Source: Pseudomonas rhizosphaerae
GTDB lineage: Bacteria > Pseudomonadota > Gammaproteobacteria > Pseudomonadales > Pseudomonadaceae
Length of the DNA stretch: 64,000 nucleotides
Direction: 5' to 3'
Assembly: GCF_000761155.1 (NCBI RefSeq)
Contig: NZ_CP009533.1
Span: 3,171,001 to 3,235,000, forward strand
Shown one piece after another: positions 1 to 7,575 of the stretch. Position 1 is the stretch's first letter. Each line of letters begins with the position of its first letter. A program made the translations under genes and the position numbers. Under the pieces are notes generated by a model, which saw only the letters and a list, made by a program, of their open reading frames with translations, had not been told where the DNA came from and ran no database searches.

Positions 1-278
1 TGGCCATTGCCTTGAAGCTGCCGGTGATTCTGGTGGTGGGCGTGCGCCTCGGCGCTATCAGCCATGCCCTGCTGAGCGCGGAAGCCATCGCCCGCGACGG
101 CCTGCAACTGGCCGGTTGGGTGGCCAATATCATCGAACCGAAAACCTCACGCCTGGAAGACAACCTCGCCACCCTGGCCGAACGCCTGCCGGCCCCTTGC
201 CTGGGTCGCGTGCCCTACCTGAAGAACGCCAGCGCACAGAGCGTGGCCGAATATCTGCATATCGAGCTTCTTGGGTAG
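1..278 (+). CDS. bioD: Dethiobiotin synthetase, C-terminal part (cut by window start)
   Basis: BioD makes dethiobiotin from 7,8-diaminopelargonate, CO2 and ATP in the cytoplasm, the penultimate step of biotin synthesis. The visible frame has no start in the window and ends at TAG 276-278. It gives about 92 residues beginning LAIALKLPVILVVGVRLG, followed by SHALLSAEAI and GWVANII. These match the C-terminal half of BioD, including the strand with conserved V-R-L-G. Walker A and the N-terminal half lie outside the window. The end is only 6 bp from the end of a convergent antitoxin gene. The family assignment comes from recognised motifs and is confident. Confidence 0.9.
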   Translation, partial: AIALKLPVILVVGVRLGAISHALLSAEAIARDGLQLAGWVANIIEPKTSRLEDNLATLAERLPAPCLGRVPYLKNASAQSVAEYLHIELLG

Positions 279-284
279 CAAGGC

Positions 285-578
285 TCAAACCTGCAACGCG
301 GGTGCGCCGTATTGACTTAATAGTGCGTCGGCCGTCAGTAGCTGCATACTGTCGAAGAGATTGGCGACCTCATTGTCGAGCTCATCAAAGTCTTCCGGAA
401 CCACAAGATCAAGCATGAAACCGATACGCTTTGCTTCGCGCGGCTCTGGCGCATCATAGGCCACCAGCTTGGCAATGGGCTTGCCGGCCTTGGCGATGAC
501 CACCACTTCACCGGCTGCGGCTTGTTCGAGCAAGCGCGACAGATTGCTCTTAGCGTCGTGAATGTTGTGGATGGCCAT
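285..578 (-). CDS. Phd/YefM-type antitoxin with an apparent PIN-toxin C-terminal tail (orphan, deletion fusion)
   Basis: The 97-residue product begins MAIHNIHDAKSNLSRLLEQA, the usual N-terminus of Phd/YefM antitoxins that pair with PIN-domain (VapC-like) toxins. ATG at 578 is chosen because GGGAG sits about 8 bases upstream; the longer open frame to 617 lacks this. The antitoxin part runs to about residue 76. The last 20 residues, MQLLTADALLSQYGAPALQV, resemble the extreme C-terminus of PIN toxins (LLTAD..L..Y..), not an antitoxin tail. No toxin gene follows: the convergent bioD end is 6 bp away. The simplest reading is an in-frame deletion that removed the toxin body and fused the two ends. 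The antitoxin call is firm; the fusion is inference. Confidence 0.8.
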   Translation of the reverse strand: MAIHNIHDAKSNLSRLLEQAAAGEVVVIAKAGKPIAKLVAYDAPEPREAKRIGFMLDLVVPEDFDELDNEVANLFDSMQLLTADALLSQYGAPALQV

Positions 579-727
579 TGGTGGCGACTCCCTTGGCAGG
601 ACAAACGATCTGTGCAAGGCAAAACCATGCGATGCATGTCAAGTCTAGCCTAGCCCGACGTGTTAGCTAATGCATTCTTGTGTGTCATTTTCAAACGCAG
701 GTGCGAAGTCGAAGGCCGCTTTGCGTA

Positions 728-1765
728 TCAACTGCTCTCCCGCGCCACCAGTTCGCATTCGAGCAGCTCCAGATGCGGCGGCTCGCCCTCGATGATGCCC
801 AGGCTTTGCAGGACACGGGTTGCTGCCAGAACGCCAATCTGCAGCGCAGGCGGCCTGATGGTGGTCAAGCTGGGCAGGAGCATTTCGGCGAAGGGGTAGT
901 CGCCGAAGCCCATCACCGCGCAATCCTGTGGAATGCGCAGCCCGGCGCGCTGGGCCGCCAGCAAGCCGCCGGCGGCCAGGTTGTCGTTGGCGAAGATGAT
1001 CGCATCCGGTGGTTGCTCGCTGGCCATCAGGGCATGCAACGCCTGTTTGCCGGCTTCGAAAGGCGCGAGGGAGGGATCGGGAGCGAACACCTGGGGTTCC
1101 AGGCCCAGCTCGGCCAGCGTCGCGGCATAGCCGTCTCGACGCTCGAGAGCACTCAAGTCGCCCGCTGCGCTGTTCTGGACGAAGGCGATGCGCCGGTAGC
1201 CTTCGCCGTAGAGATAGCGCACCGAAGTGACGCCCACCTGAGCATGCGAGAAGCCGATCTGCATCGGCGCGCGTTCGGGTTGATAGTCCCAGGTTTCCAC
1301 CAACGGTATCTGCGCTTGGGCCAGCATCTTCTCGGTGCCGACGCTGTGGAAGTGGCTGGTCAGCACCAGGGCCGCAGGCGACCAGCCAAGGAAGGCACGC
1401 ACAGCGTTCTCCTCCTGCTCGGCGCTGAAATAGCTGGACGCCAGCAGGACTTGGTAGCCATGCCTGCTCAAGGTATCGCTGAAGCCTTGAATGGTATGGG
1501 CGAAGATCGGCCCGGAGATGTTCGGGATGACCATGCCGACGATCTTGCCCCGCGCCGACGCCAGCCCTCCGGCAACCAGATTGGGAACATAACCCAGCTC
1601 CGTCACCGCCTGGGCGATGCGCTGCCGATGCTCGTCCGACACCAGGTCCGGTCGATTGAAATACCTCGACACGGTCATGGCAGAGACCCCCGCGTGGGTG
1701 GCCACGGTGGCCAGTGTCACGCGGCCAGCACCACGGCGCTTGCGCTGATGCTTGGGATCGGTCAT
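728..1765 (-). CDS. LacI-family transcriptional regulator
   Basis: The 345-residue protein has the LacI layout. The helix-turn-helix and hinge lie at about residues 16-65 (VTLATVATHAGVSAMTVSRY, then LGYVPN). A periplasmic-binding-protein-like effector domain runs to the end (GMVIPNISGPIFA, FANDNLAAGGLLAAQ, MGFGDYPFAE). It resembles the GntR/PtxS-like branch of pseudomonads, usually sugar or sugar-acid responsive, but its ligand cannot be read from sequence. It is divergent from the TonB-dependent receptor gene. The shared 177-bp region holds a perfect GTTAGCGCTAAC palindrome of the type this family binds, so it probably controls the receptor cluster and perhaps itself. Confidence 0.88.
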   Translation of the reverse strand: MTDPKHQRKRRGAGRVTLATVATHAGVSAMTVSRYFNRPDLVSDEHRQRIAQAVTELGYVPNLVAGGLASARGKIVGMVIPNISGPIFAHTIQGFSDTLSRHGYQVLLASSYFSAEQEENAVRAFLGWSPAALVLTSHFHSVGTEKMLAQAQIPLVETWDYQPERAPMQIGFSHAQVGVTSVRYLYGEGYRRIAFVQNSAAGDLSALERRDGYAATLAELGLEPQVFAPDPSLAPFEAGKQALHALMASEQPPDAIIFANDNLAAGGLLAAQRAGLRIPQDCAVMGFGDYPFAEMLLPSLTTIRPPALQIGVLAATRVLQSLGIIEGEPPHLELLECELVARESS

Positions 1766-1850
1766 CTACCCGCCTCTAATAACTAAAAACCATAAACAGT
1801 AGAAATTACGGTATTTGACCGTATAAGCATTCATCGCCACTATTCGCCAT

Positions 1851-1862
1851 GTTAGCGCTAAC
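1851..1862. promoter_or_regulatory. LacI-type operator palindrome GTTAGCGCTAAC
   Basis: This is a perfect 12-bp palindrome with a central CG, the classic half-site arrangement for LacI-family regulators. It lies between the divergent regulator and TonB-receptor starts, 80 bp before the receptor ATG. A weak TTGACC at 1815-1820 could be a -35 element just upstream, which would put the operator near the start site and suit repression. Two smaller symmetric motifs share the region: TACGGT-5-ACCGTA (1807-1823) and TCGCTCGAGCGA (1882-1893). The direct repeat TCGAGCGAA occurs at 1886 and 1929. Confidence 0.65.
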
Positions 1863-1942
1863 CAGCTGACCTGTCTGCTACTCGCTCGAGCGAATGCTGC
1901 GCCTATCAAAACAATGTCCAGCCCCTGTTCGAGCGAACCGCC

Positions 1943-4156
1943 ATGCCACAGCGTCAATCTTTCGCGATCAAGACTTCCGTATTGTCCCAGGCCGTCGCTG
2001 CGGCCATCGCCTTGGGCGCGACGCCCGCCTTTGCCGCCCAAGGCGATGAAGAGTCGGTCAGCCTGCAGGCCGTCACGGTCACGGCCACGCGGCGCGCCGA
2101 GTCGCTGCAGAAAGTGCCCGTGGCGGTGTCGGTGGTCGACGGCGAACAACTGGAACGGGACAACCGCAACGGCGTTGCGAGCATCGTGCAACAGGTGCCC
2201 AGCCTGAATTTCCGCACCGGCGCCTCGAACAAGGACACCTCGCTGTTCATCCGTGGGGTGGGTACCATTTCCACCTCCCCCGGCGTGGAGCCCACCGTGG
2301 CCACGGTCATCGATGGCGTGGTGTACGGGCGCCCTGGCCAGGCCACCCTGGACCTGTTGGATCTGGAACGCATCGAAGTGCTGCGCGGCCCCCAAGGCAC
2401 GCTGTTCGGCAAGAACGCCTCGGCCGGCGTGCTGAACATCGTGACCAAGGCGCCCACCGAAGAGCCCCACGGTTACATCGACCAGTCGTACTACAGCGGC
2501 AACGAAAGCCGCACCCGCTTCGGCATCGGTGGCAGCCTGATCCCCGACACCCTCAAGGGCTCGCTGACCACGCTGTTCGGCAGCTACGACGGCAACGTCG
2601 ACAACCGCGCCAATGGCCACGAAGTCAACGGCTACAACCGCAAGGGCGTACGTGGGAAGCTCGAGTTCACCCCCAGTGACGACCTGACCCTGACCTTGGC
2701 CGCTGACTACATGCAGAGCCACGACGACGCGCCCAATGGCGTCGTCAGCAAGGCACTGACTCCCGCGTTCGCGGGCGCCCTGGCGCCAGTCTCGGCCAGC
2801 GGCCACAGCCGTGATATCGCCAGCGACTACCGCAGCCATGTCGAGGACATCAACAAGGGTCTGTCGGCCCAGTTGGACTGGAACCTGGGCGACTACACCC
2901 TGACCTCGATCACCGCCTGGCGCGGCTGGAACAACACCCAATGGCAGGACGGCGACCGCCTGGCGACCATCACTAGCGCCTTCCCCGGCACGGAAGACAA
3001 AGGCGACCTGAGCTACGACCAGTACTCCCAGGAAGTGCGCCTGGCCTCGCCCAAGGGAGAGTTCGTGGAGTACGTCGGCGGGCTGTTCTACATGCACGGC
3101 AAGGACGACGAAACCTACCGCCGCACCTTGGTGACACCGACCGGCAGCCAGCGCGGCGTGGCCGACTACACCACCACCAGCGACAGCTACTCGGCGTTCG
3201 GTGAGACCACCCTCAACTTCACTTCACGGCTGCGCGGCATCGCTGGCCTGCGCTGGACCCACGACGACCTGGAATACGATCACCGTCGCGTGTCGACCTC
3301 GGCCACCACCGTCAGCGGCATCCAGCCGGGCACCCGCAGCTCAGGCTCGGTGGATGAGGATGGCTGGTCCGGACGACTGGGTGTGCAGTACGACCTCAGT
3401 GACGACGTCATGGCTTATGTCACCTATTCACGCGGGTACAAAGGCCCCGCCTACAACGTGTTCTTCAACATGCAGCCGCGCGACACCGACGCGCTCAAAC
3501 CGGAAACCTCCAACACCTGGGAAGCGGGGATCAAGGCCAGTGCCTGGGACAATCGCCTGACCACCAACCTGGCGGTCTTTCACAGCGAGTACGACAACTA
3601 CCAGGCGAACTTCTTCGACACCGTGGCCAACCAGGTGGTGACCCGTCTGATCAACGCCGGCAGCGTCAGCACCGAAGGCGTCGAGCTGGACTACGCCCTG
3701 CAGGCCACGCAGAACCTCAAGCTGTCCGGCGCACTGGCCTACACCCGTGCGCGCATCGATCAGTTCAGTTGCCCGGCCGGCGCGGCGGCTTCCTGCAACG
3801 TCGACGGCAAGACCCTGCCCTACAGCCCCGACTGGAAGAGCTACGTGCGCGCCGACTACAGCATTCCATTGGCCAATGGCCTGGATGTGGAGCTGGGGAC
3901 CGATTACAGCTGGCAGAGCGAGGTGCAGTACGACATCAGCCAGAACCCGGACACCACGCAAGGTGCCTATGGCATCTGGAATGCCAGCATCGCCTTGGCC
4001 GACTACACCAATGGCTGGCGTGTCGCGCTGCTGGGCAAGAACCTGGCCGACAAGTCCTACTCGCCGATGCTGGCCAGTGGCAGCGGCTATATCTACCGCG
4101 CCGTGCCTCGTGATGACGAGCGCTACTTCGGCGTGCAACTGCGCAAGGATTTCTGA
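1943..4156 (+). CDS. TonB-dependent outer-membrane receptor
   Basis: This 737-residue receptor would import a scarce substrate across the outer membrane using TonB/ExbBD energy. A Sec signal peptide covers about residues 1-32 (AIALGATPAFA then AQ). A TonB-box-like AVTVTATRR lies near residues 43-51. The plug domain follows, with IRGVGTI and LRGPQGTLFGKNASAG. A 22-strand-type barrel ends in FGVQLRKDF with the terminal Phe expected of an outer-membrane protein. There is no N-terminal signalling extension, so control is probably through the divergent LacI regulator. Only one base separates its TGA from the monooxygenase ATG, so the two are probably cotranscribed and translationally coupled. The ligand is unknown. 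It need not be an iron chelate, because the downstream genes are catabolic. Confidence 0.9.
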   Translation: MPQRQSFAIKTSVLSQAVAAAIALGATPAFAAQGDEESVSLQAVTVTATRRAESLQKVPVAVSVVDGEQLERDNRNGVASIVQQVPSLNFRTGASNKDTSLFIRGVGTISTSPGVEPTVATVIDGVVYGRPGQATLDLLDLERIEVLRGPQGTLFGKNASAGVLNIVTKAPTEEPHGYIDQSYYSGNESRTRFGIGGSLIPDTLKGSLTTLFGSYDGNVDNRANGHEVNGYNRKGVRGKLEFTPSDDLTLTLAADYMQSHDDAPNGVVSKALTPAFAGALAPVSASGHSRDIASDYRSHVEDINKGLSAQLDWNLGDYTLTSITAWRGWNNTQWQDGDRLATITSAFPGTEDKGDLSYDQYSQEVRLASPKGEFVEYVGGLFYMHGKDDETYRRTLVTPTGSQRGVADYTTTSDSYSAFGETTLNFTSRLRGIAGLRWTHDDLEYDHRRVSTSATTVSGIQPGTRSSGSVDEDGWSGRLGVQYDLSDDVMAYVTYSRGYKGPAYNVFFNMQPRDTDALKPETSNTWEAGIKASAWDNRLTTNLAVFHSEYDNYQANFFDTVANQVVTRLINAGSVSTEGVELDYALQATQNLKLSGALAYTRARIDQFSCPAGAAASCNVDGKTLPYSPDWKSYVRADYSIPLANGLDVELGTDYSWQSEVQYDISQNPDTTQGAYGIWNASIALADYTNGWRVALLGKNLADKSYSPMLASGSGYIYRAVPRDDERYFGVQLRKDF

Positions 4157-4157
4157 C

Positions 4158-5474
4158 ATGAGCGCCAGACAGATGAAACTAGGCGCCTTTCTGATGGCCA
4201 CCGGGCACCACGTGGCTGCCTGGCGCCACCCCCAGGTGCCGGCCGATGCCGGGCTCGATTTCCAGCATTACCGGCACCTGGCGCAGGTAGCCGAAGCGGC
4301 CTGCTTCGACACCCTGTTCCTGGCCGACAGCGTAGCGGCTGCCACTGGTGACAGCGCCAGTCAGATGGCCCGCTCCGACCATTTCGAGCCGTTGACCCTG
4401 CTCTCGGCCCTGAGCGTGGTCACCGAACGCATCGGCCTGATCAGCACGGTCACCACCAGCTACAACGAGCCCTATCACCTGGCGCGCAAGTTCGCCTCGC
4501 TGGATCATCTGTCCGGTGGCCGCGCCGGCTGGAACCTGGTGACCTCGGACGCCGCGGCCGAGGCCGGCAACTTCGGCCGAGACGAACACATCGGCCACGC
4601 CGAGCGCTACAGCCGGGCGCGGGAGTTTCATCAGGTGGTCACGGGGCTCTGGGACAGCTGGAGCGCCGATGCCTTCGTGCGCGACAAGGCCAGCGGCCAA
4701 TACTACGACCCGGCCGGGCGCCGCGAGCTGAACCATGTGGGCGAGCACTTCAAGGTCAAGGGCCCTCTCAACGTCGCCCGCTCACCGCAGGGGCGACCGG
4801 TGGTGGTGCAGGCCGGTTCGTCCGAAGCGGGTCGCGAGCTGGCAGCGCGGACTGCCGATGTGATCTTCACCGCGCAGCCTTCATTGGCCGCCGCGCAAGC
4901 GTTCTACGCCGACCTCAAAAACCGCGCGGCCACGTTCGGCCGCAGCGCCGATGAATTGAAGATCATGCCTGGGGTATTCGTCGTGGTCGGCGAAACCCAA
5001 GCACTGGCGCAGGCCAAGTTCGAAGCATTCCAGGACCTGGTCCAGCCCGAGGTCGGGGTGGCGTTGCTGGGCCGCATGCTGGGCAACTTCGACTTGTCCG
5101 GCTACCCGCTGGACGGACCGCTGCCCGAGCTGCCCCTGACCGACAGCGGCCAGCGCAGCCGTCAGCAACTGCTCAGCAAACTGGCCGAGCGCGAGCAGCT
5201 CAACCTGGCGCAACTGGGCCGGCGCATCGCCGGTGGGCGCGGGCATTTCAGCCTGATCGGCACCCCGGCGCAGATCGCCGACCAATTGCAGCTATGGTTC
5301 CAGAACGGCGCCGCCGATGGTTTCAACGTGTTGGTGCCGCACCTGCCCGGCGGGCTCGAGGATTTCGCGCGCCAGGTGGTGCCTGAACTGCAACGTCGCG
5401 GCCTGTTCCGCACCCACTACACAGGCACCACGTTGCGCGAGCATCTGGGCCTGCCCGAGATCGACGAGCGCTGA
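4158..5474 (+). CDS. FMN-dependent monooxygenase, NtaA/SnaA/DszA (LLM class) family
   Basis: The 438-residue protein starts MSARQMKLGAFLMATGHHVA and contains AAWRHP, FLADSVA, LSVVTERIGL, GWNLVTS and PVVVQAGSS, the pattern of the two-component flavin monooxygenase subclass. Known members attack nitrilotriacetate, EDTA, dimethyl sulfide, dibenzothiophene sulfone or pristinamycin precursors using FMNH2 and O2. The start at 4158 is chosen because it follows the receptor stop by one base and fits the family N-terminus; the open frame extends upstream only inside the receptor gene. No flavin reductase is encoded nearby, so reduced flavin must come from elsewhere. Together with the SsuA-like protein downstream, an organosulfur or N-containing substrate is plausible but unproven. 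Confidence 0.88.
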   Translation: MSARQMKLGAFLMATGHHVAAWRHPQVPADAGLDFQHYRHLAQVAEAACFDTLFLADSVAAATGDSASQMARSDHFEPLTLLSALSVVTERIGLISTVTTSYNEPYHLARKFASLDHLSGGRAGWNLVTSDAAAEAGNFGRDEHIGHAERYSRAREFHQVVTGLWDSWSADAFVRDKASGQYYDPAGRRELNHVGEHFKVKGPLNVARSPQGRPVVVQAGSSEAGRELAARTADVIFTAQPSLAAAQAFYADLKNRAATFGRSADELKIMPGVFVVVGETQALAQAKFEAFQDLVQPEVGVALLGRMLGNFDLSGYPLDGPLPELPLTDSGQRSRQQLLSKLAEREQLNLAQLGRRIAGGRGHFSLIGTPAQIADQLQLWFQNGAADGFNVLVPHLPGGLEDFARQVVPELQRRGLFRTHYTGTTLREHLGLPEIDER

Positions 5475-5513
5475 GAATGGCGTTCTTCGAAACACCCTGA
5501 AGCGAGGCTTTCC

Positions 5514-6551
5514 ATGACCTACATCGCTGCCGAAAATCGCTACCAGCGCCTGCCCTACCGCCGTGTCGGCCGCAGTGGCCTGGTGTTGCCAGCACTGTCC
5601 CTGGGCTTGTGGCACAACTTTGGCGACAGCACCCCGATCGACACCCAGCGCAGCCTGTTGCGCACCGCCTTCGATCTGGGCATCAACCATTTCGACCTGG
5701 CCAACAACTATGGCCCGCCCTATGGCAGCGCCGAGATCAATTTCGGGCGTCTGCTACGCGAGGACTTCAAGCACTACCGTGACGAGCTGATCATCTCCAG
5801 CAAGGCCGGTTGGGACATGTGGCCCGGCCCGTACGGCCAGGGCGGCGGCTCGCGCAAGTACATCCTGGCCAGCCTGGACCAGAGCCTGCAACGGCTGGGC
5901 CTGGACTATGTGGATATCTTCTACTCGCACCGCTTCGACCCCGACACGCCGCTGGAAGAAACTGCCAGCGCCCTGGCCACGGCGGTGCAACAGGGCAAGG
6001 CGCTGTACATCGGTATTTCCTCGTACTCCGGGGTCAAGACCCGTGAGATCGCCGCCCTGCTCAAGGAGTGGAAGGTGCCGCTGCTGATCCACCAGCCCGC
6101 CTACAACCTGCTCAACCGCTGGGTGGAGAACGACCTGCTGCAGGTCACCGACGAACTGGGCGCCGGCGTCATCGCCTTCACGCCGCTGGCGCAAGGGCTG
6201 CTCACCGACAAGTACCTGCAAGGCGTGCCGGCCGATGCGCGGGTCAACCGTCCAGGCGGCGGCTCGTTGCTGCCTGGGCATTTGAGCGAGGCCAACCTGA
6301 CCCACGTTCGCGCGCTCAACGAAATCGCCCGTCGCCGCGGCCAGAGCCTGGCGCAATTGGCCTTGGCCTGGACCCTGCGCGACAGCCGCGTGACCAGCGC
6401 CCTGATCGGCGCCAGCCGTCCCGAGCAGATCATCGAAAACGTCGGCGCATTGGACAACCTCAGCTTCAGCGCCGACGAACTGGCCGAGATCGACCGCCAT
6501 GCGGTGGAAGGCGGCATCAACCTCTGGGAAAAACCCTCGACTGCGCAATAA
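5514..6551 (+). CDS. Aldo/keto reductase, YghZ (L-glyceraldehyde-3-phosphate reductase) type
   Basis: The 345-residue NADPH-dependent (alpha/beta)8 oxidoreductase has the catalytic tetrad visible as Asp61 and Tyr66 (FDLANNYG), Lys97 (ISSKAG) and His139 (FYSHRFD). The cofactor-binding C-terminus includes SALIGASRPEQIIEN. Overall similarity is to E. coli YghZ/Gpr and the Kv-beta-like AKR14 group (LPYRRVGRSGLVLPALSLGLW, WKVPLLIHQPAYNLLNRWVE). Known YghZ reduces L-glyceraldehyde 3-phosphate and methylglyoxal. Here it sits 39 bp behind the FMN monooxygenase, so it may reduce an aldehyde or ketone released by that enzyme; this role is inferred from context alone. Confidence 0.88.
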   Translation: MTYIAAENRYQRLPYRRVGRSGLVLPALSLGLWHNFGDSTPIDTQRSLLRTAFDLGINHFDLANNYGPPYGSAEINFGRLLREDFKHYRDELIISSKAGWDMWPGPYGQGGGSRKYILASLDQSLQRLGLDYVDIFYSHRFDPDTPLEETASALATAVQQGKALYIGISSYSGVKTREIAALLKEWKVPLLIHQPAYNLLNRWVENDLLQVTDELGAGVIAFTPLAQGLLTDKYLQGVPADARVNRPGGGSLLPGHLSEANLTHVRALNEIARRRGQSLAQLALAWTLRDSRVTSALIGASRPEQIIENVGALDNLSFSADELAEIDRHAVEGGINLWEKPSTAQ

Positions 6552-6563
6552 GGGATCGATCAC

Positions 6564-7487
6564 ATGAAGACACTCGCTCGCGTGAGCGCCGTGCTGGCCT
6601 TGCTGGGCCTGGCCGGCGCCGCTCTGGCCGATCCGGCGGCGCTGCGCATCGGCTATCAGAAGGGCTCGATTGCCCTGGTCCTGGCCAAGCAGCATGGCCT
6701 GCTGGAAAAACGCTTCGGGCAGACCCAGGTCCAGTGGATCGAATTTCCTGCTGGCCCGCAGATGCTCGAAGCCTTGAACATCGGCAGTCTCGATGTGGCG
6801 GCCACGGGTGATATCCCGCCGCTTTTTGCACAAGCCGCGGGCGCGGACCTGGTGTACATCGGCGCCGAACCGGCCAAACCCCAGGCCGAGACCTTGCTGG
6901 TCAAGGACACCAGTACGCTCGCTCAGGTCGCCGACCTCAAAGGCAAGAAGGTCGCCTTTCAGAAAGGCTCCAGTTCGCACAACCTGATCCTGCGGGCGCT
7001 GAACAAGGCTGGCCTGAGCTATCGGGATATCCAGCCGGTGTACCTGAGCCCGGCCGATGCCCGTGCCGCCTTCGAACAGGGCAGCGTCGACGCCTGGGCG
7101 ATCTGGGAGCCCTACTCGTCACTGGCCCTGAGCCAGGGCCATGCGCGGCTGTTGGCCGATGGCGGCGGCCTGGGTCTGGGCGGGCCGATCTACACCGCGC
7201 GGCGTGCCTATTCCCAGGCCAACGGCGAATTTATCGACAGCCTGCTCGAGCAGCTCAGCAGTGCAGAGGCGCTGACCCGCATCGAGCATGCACAGAGCAT
7301 CGCGCTGTTGGCTCAGTCCATGGGGCTGCCGGAGGCGGTGGTCGAGCGTTATGTGGACAACCGACCACCCTCCCCCGTGCGGCCTGTGGATAACGCCGTG
7401 ATTCAGACCCAGCAGGCGACCGCCGACCTGTTCTACCAGAACAAGCTGCTGCCCAAGGCGCTAGATGTCGGCCAAGTGGCGCAGTGA
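6564..7487 (+). CDS. SsuA-like ABC transporter substrate-binding protein
   Basis: The 307-residue periplasmic protein has a signal peptide cleaved near residue 22 (AGAALA then DP). The NMT1/SsuA-type binding fold shows LRIGYQKG, LAKQHGLLEKRFG, GSLDVAATGDIPP, VAFQKGSSSHN and DAWAIWEPY. SsuA proteins deliver aliphatic sulfonates or related oxyanions to SsuBC. No permease or ATPase gene lies beside it: the next gene encodes a PhoX-family protein. It must use SsuBC or TauBC components encoded elsewhere, or act as a solo binding protein. It follows the reductase by 12 bp and is the last gene of the receptor-monooxygenase-reductase run. Confidence 0.87.
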   Translation: MKTLARVSAVLALLGLAGAALADPAALRIGYQKGSIALVLAKQHGLLEKRFGQTQVQWIEFPAGPQMLEALNIGSLDVAATGDIPPLFAQAAGADLVYIGAEPAKPQAETLLVKDTSTLAQVADLKGKKVAFQKGSSSHNLILRALNKAGLSYRDIQPVYLSPADARAAFEQGSVDAWAIWEPYSSLALSQGHARLLADGGGLGLGGPIYTARRAYSQANGEFIDSLLEQLSSAEALTRIEHAQSIALLAQSMGLPEAVVERYVDNRPPSPVRPVDNAVIQTQQATADLFYQNKLLPKALDVGQVAQ

Positions 7488-7575
7488 AAAGCCTGTTCGA
7501 GTATAAAGCCACGGTCTGCAACCTGTTCGTCATAATCCCTCCTTAAGGTACTCGCTGACCTGAAGGGAGATCACC

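Noticed and set aside
680..1786. 368-codon plus-strand frame opposite the LacI gene
   Set aside because: It is the high-GC shadow of a well-conserved LacI gene on the other strand and has no recognisable protein sequence.
3747..4157. N-terminal extension of the monooxygenase inside the receptor gene
   Set aside because: The extension is an out-of-frame reading of the receptor barrel; ATG 4158 gives the normal family N-terminus.
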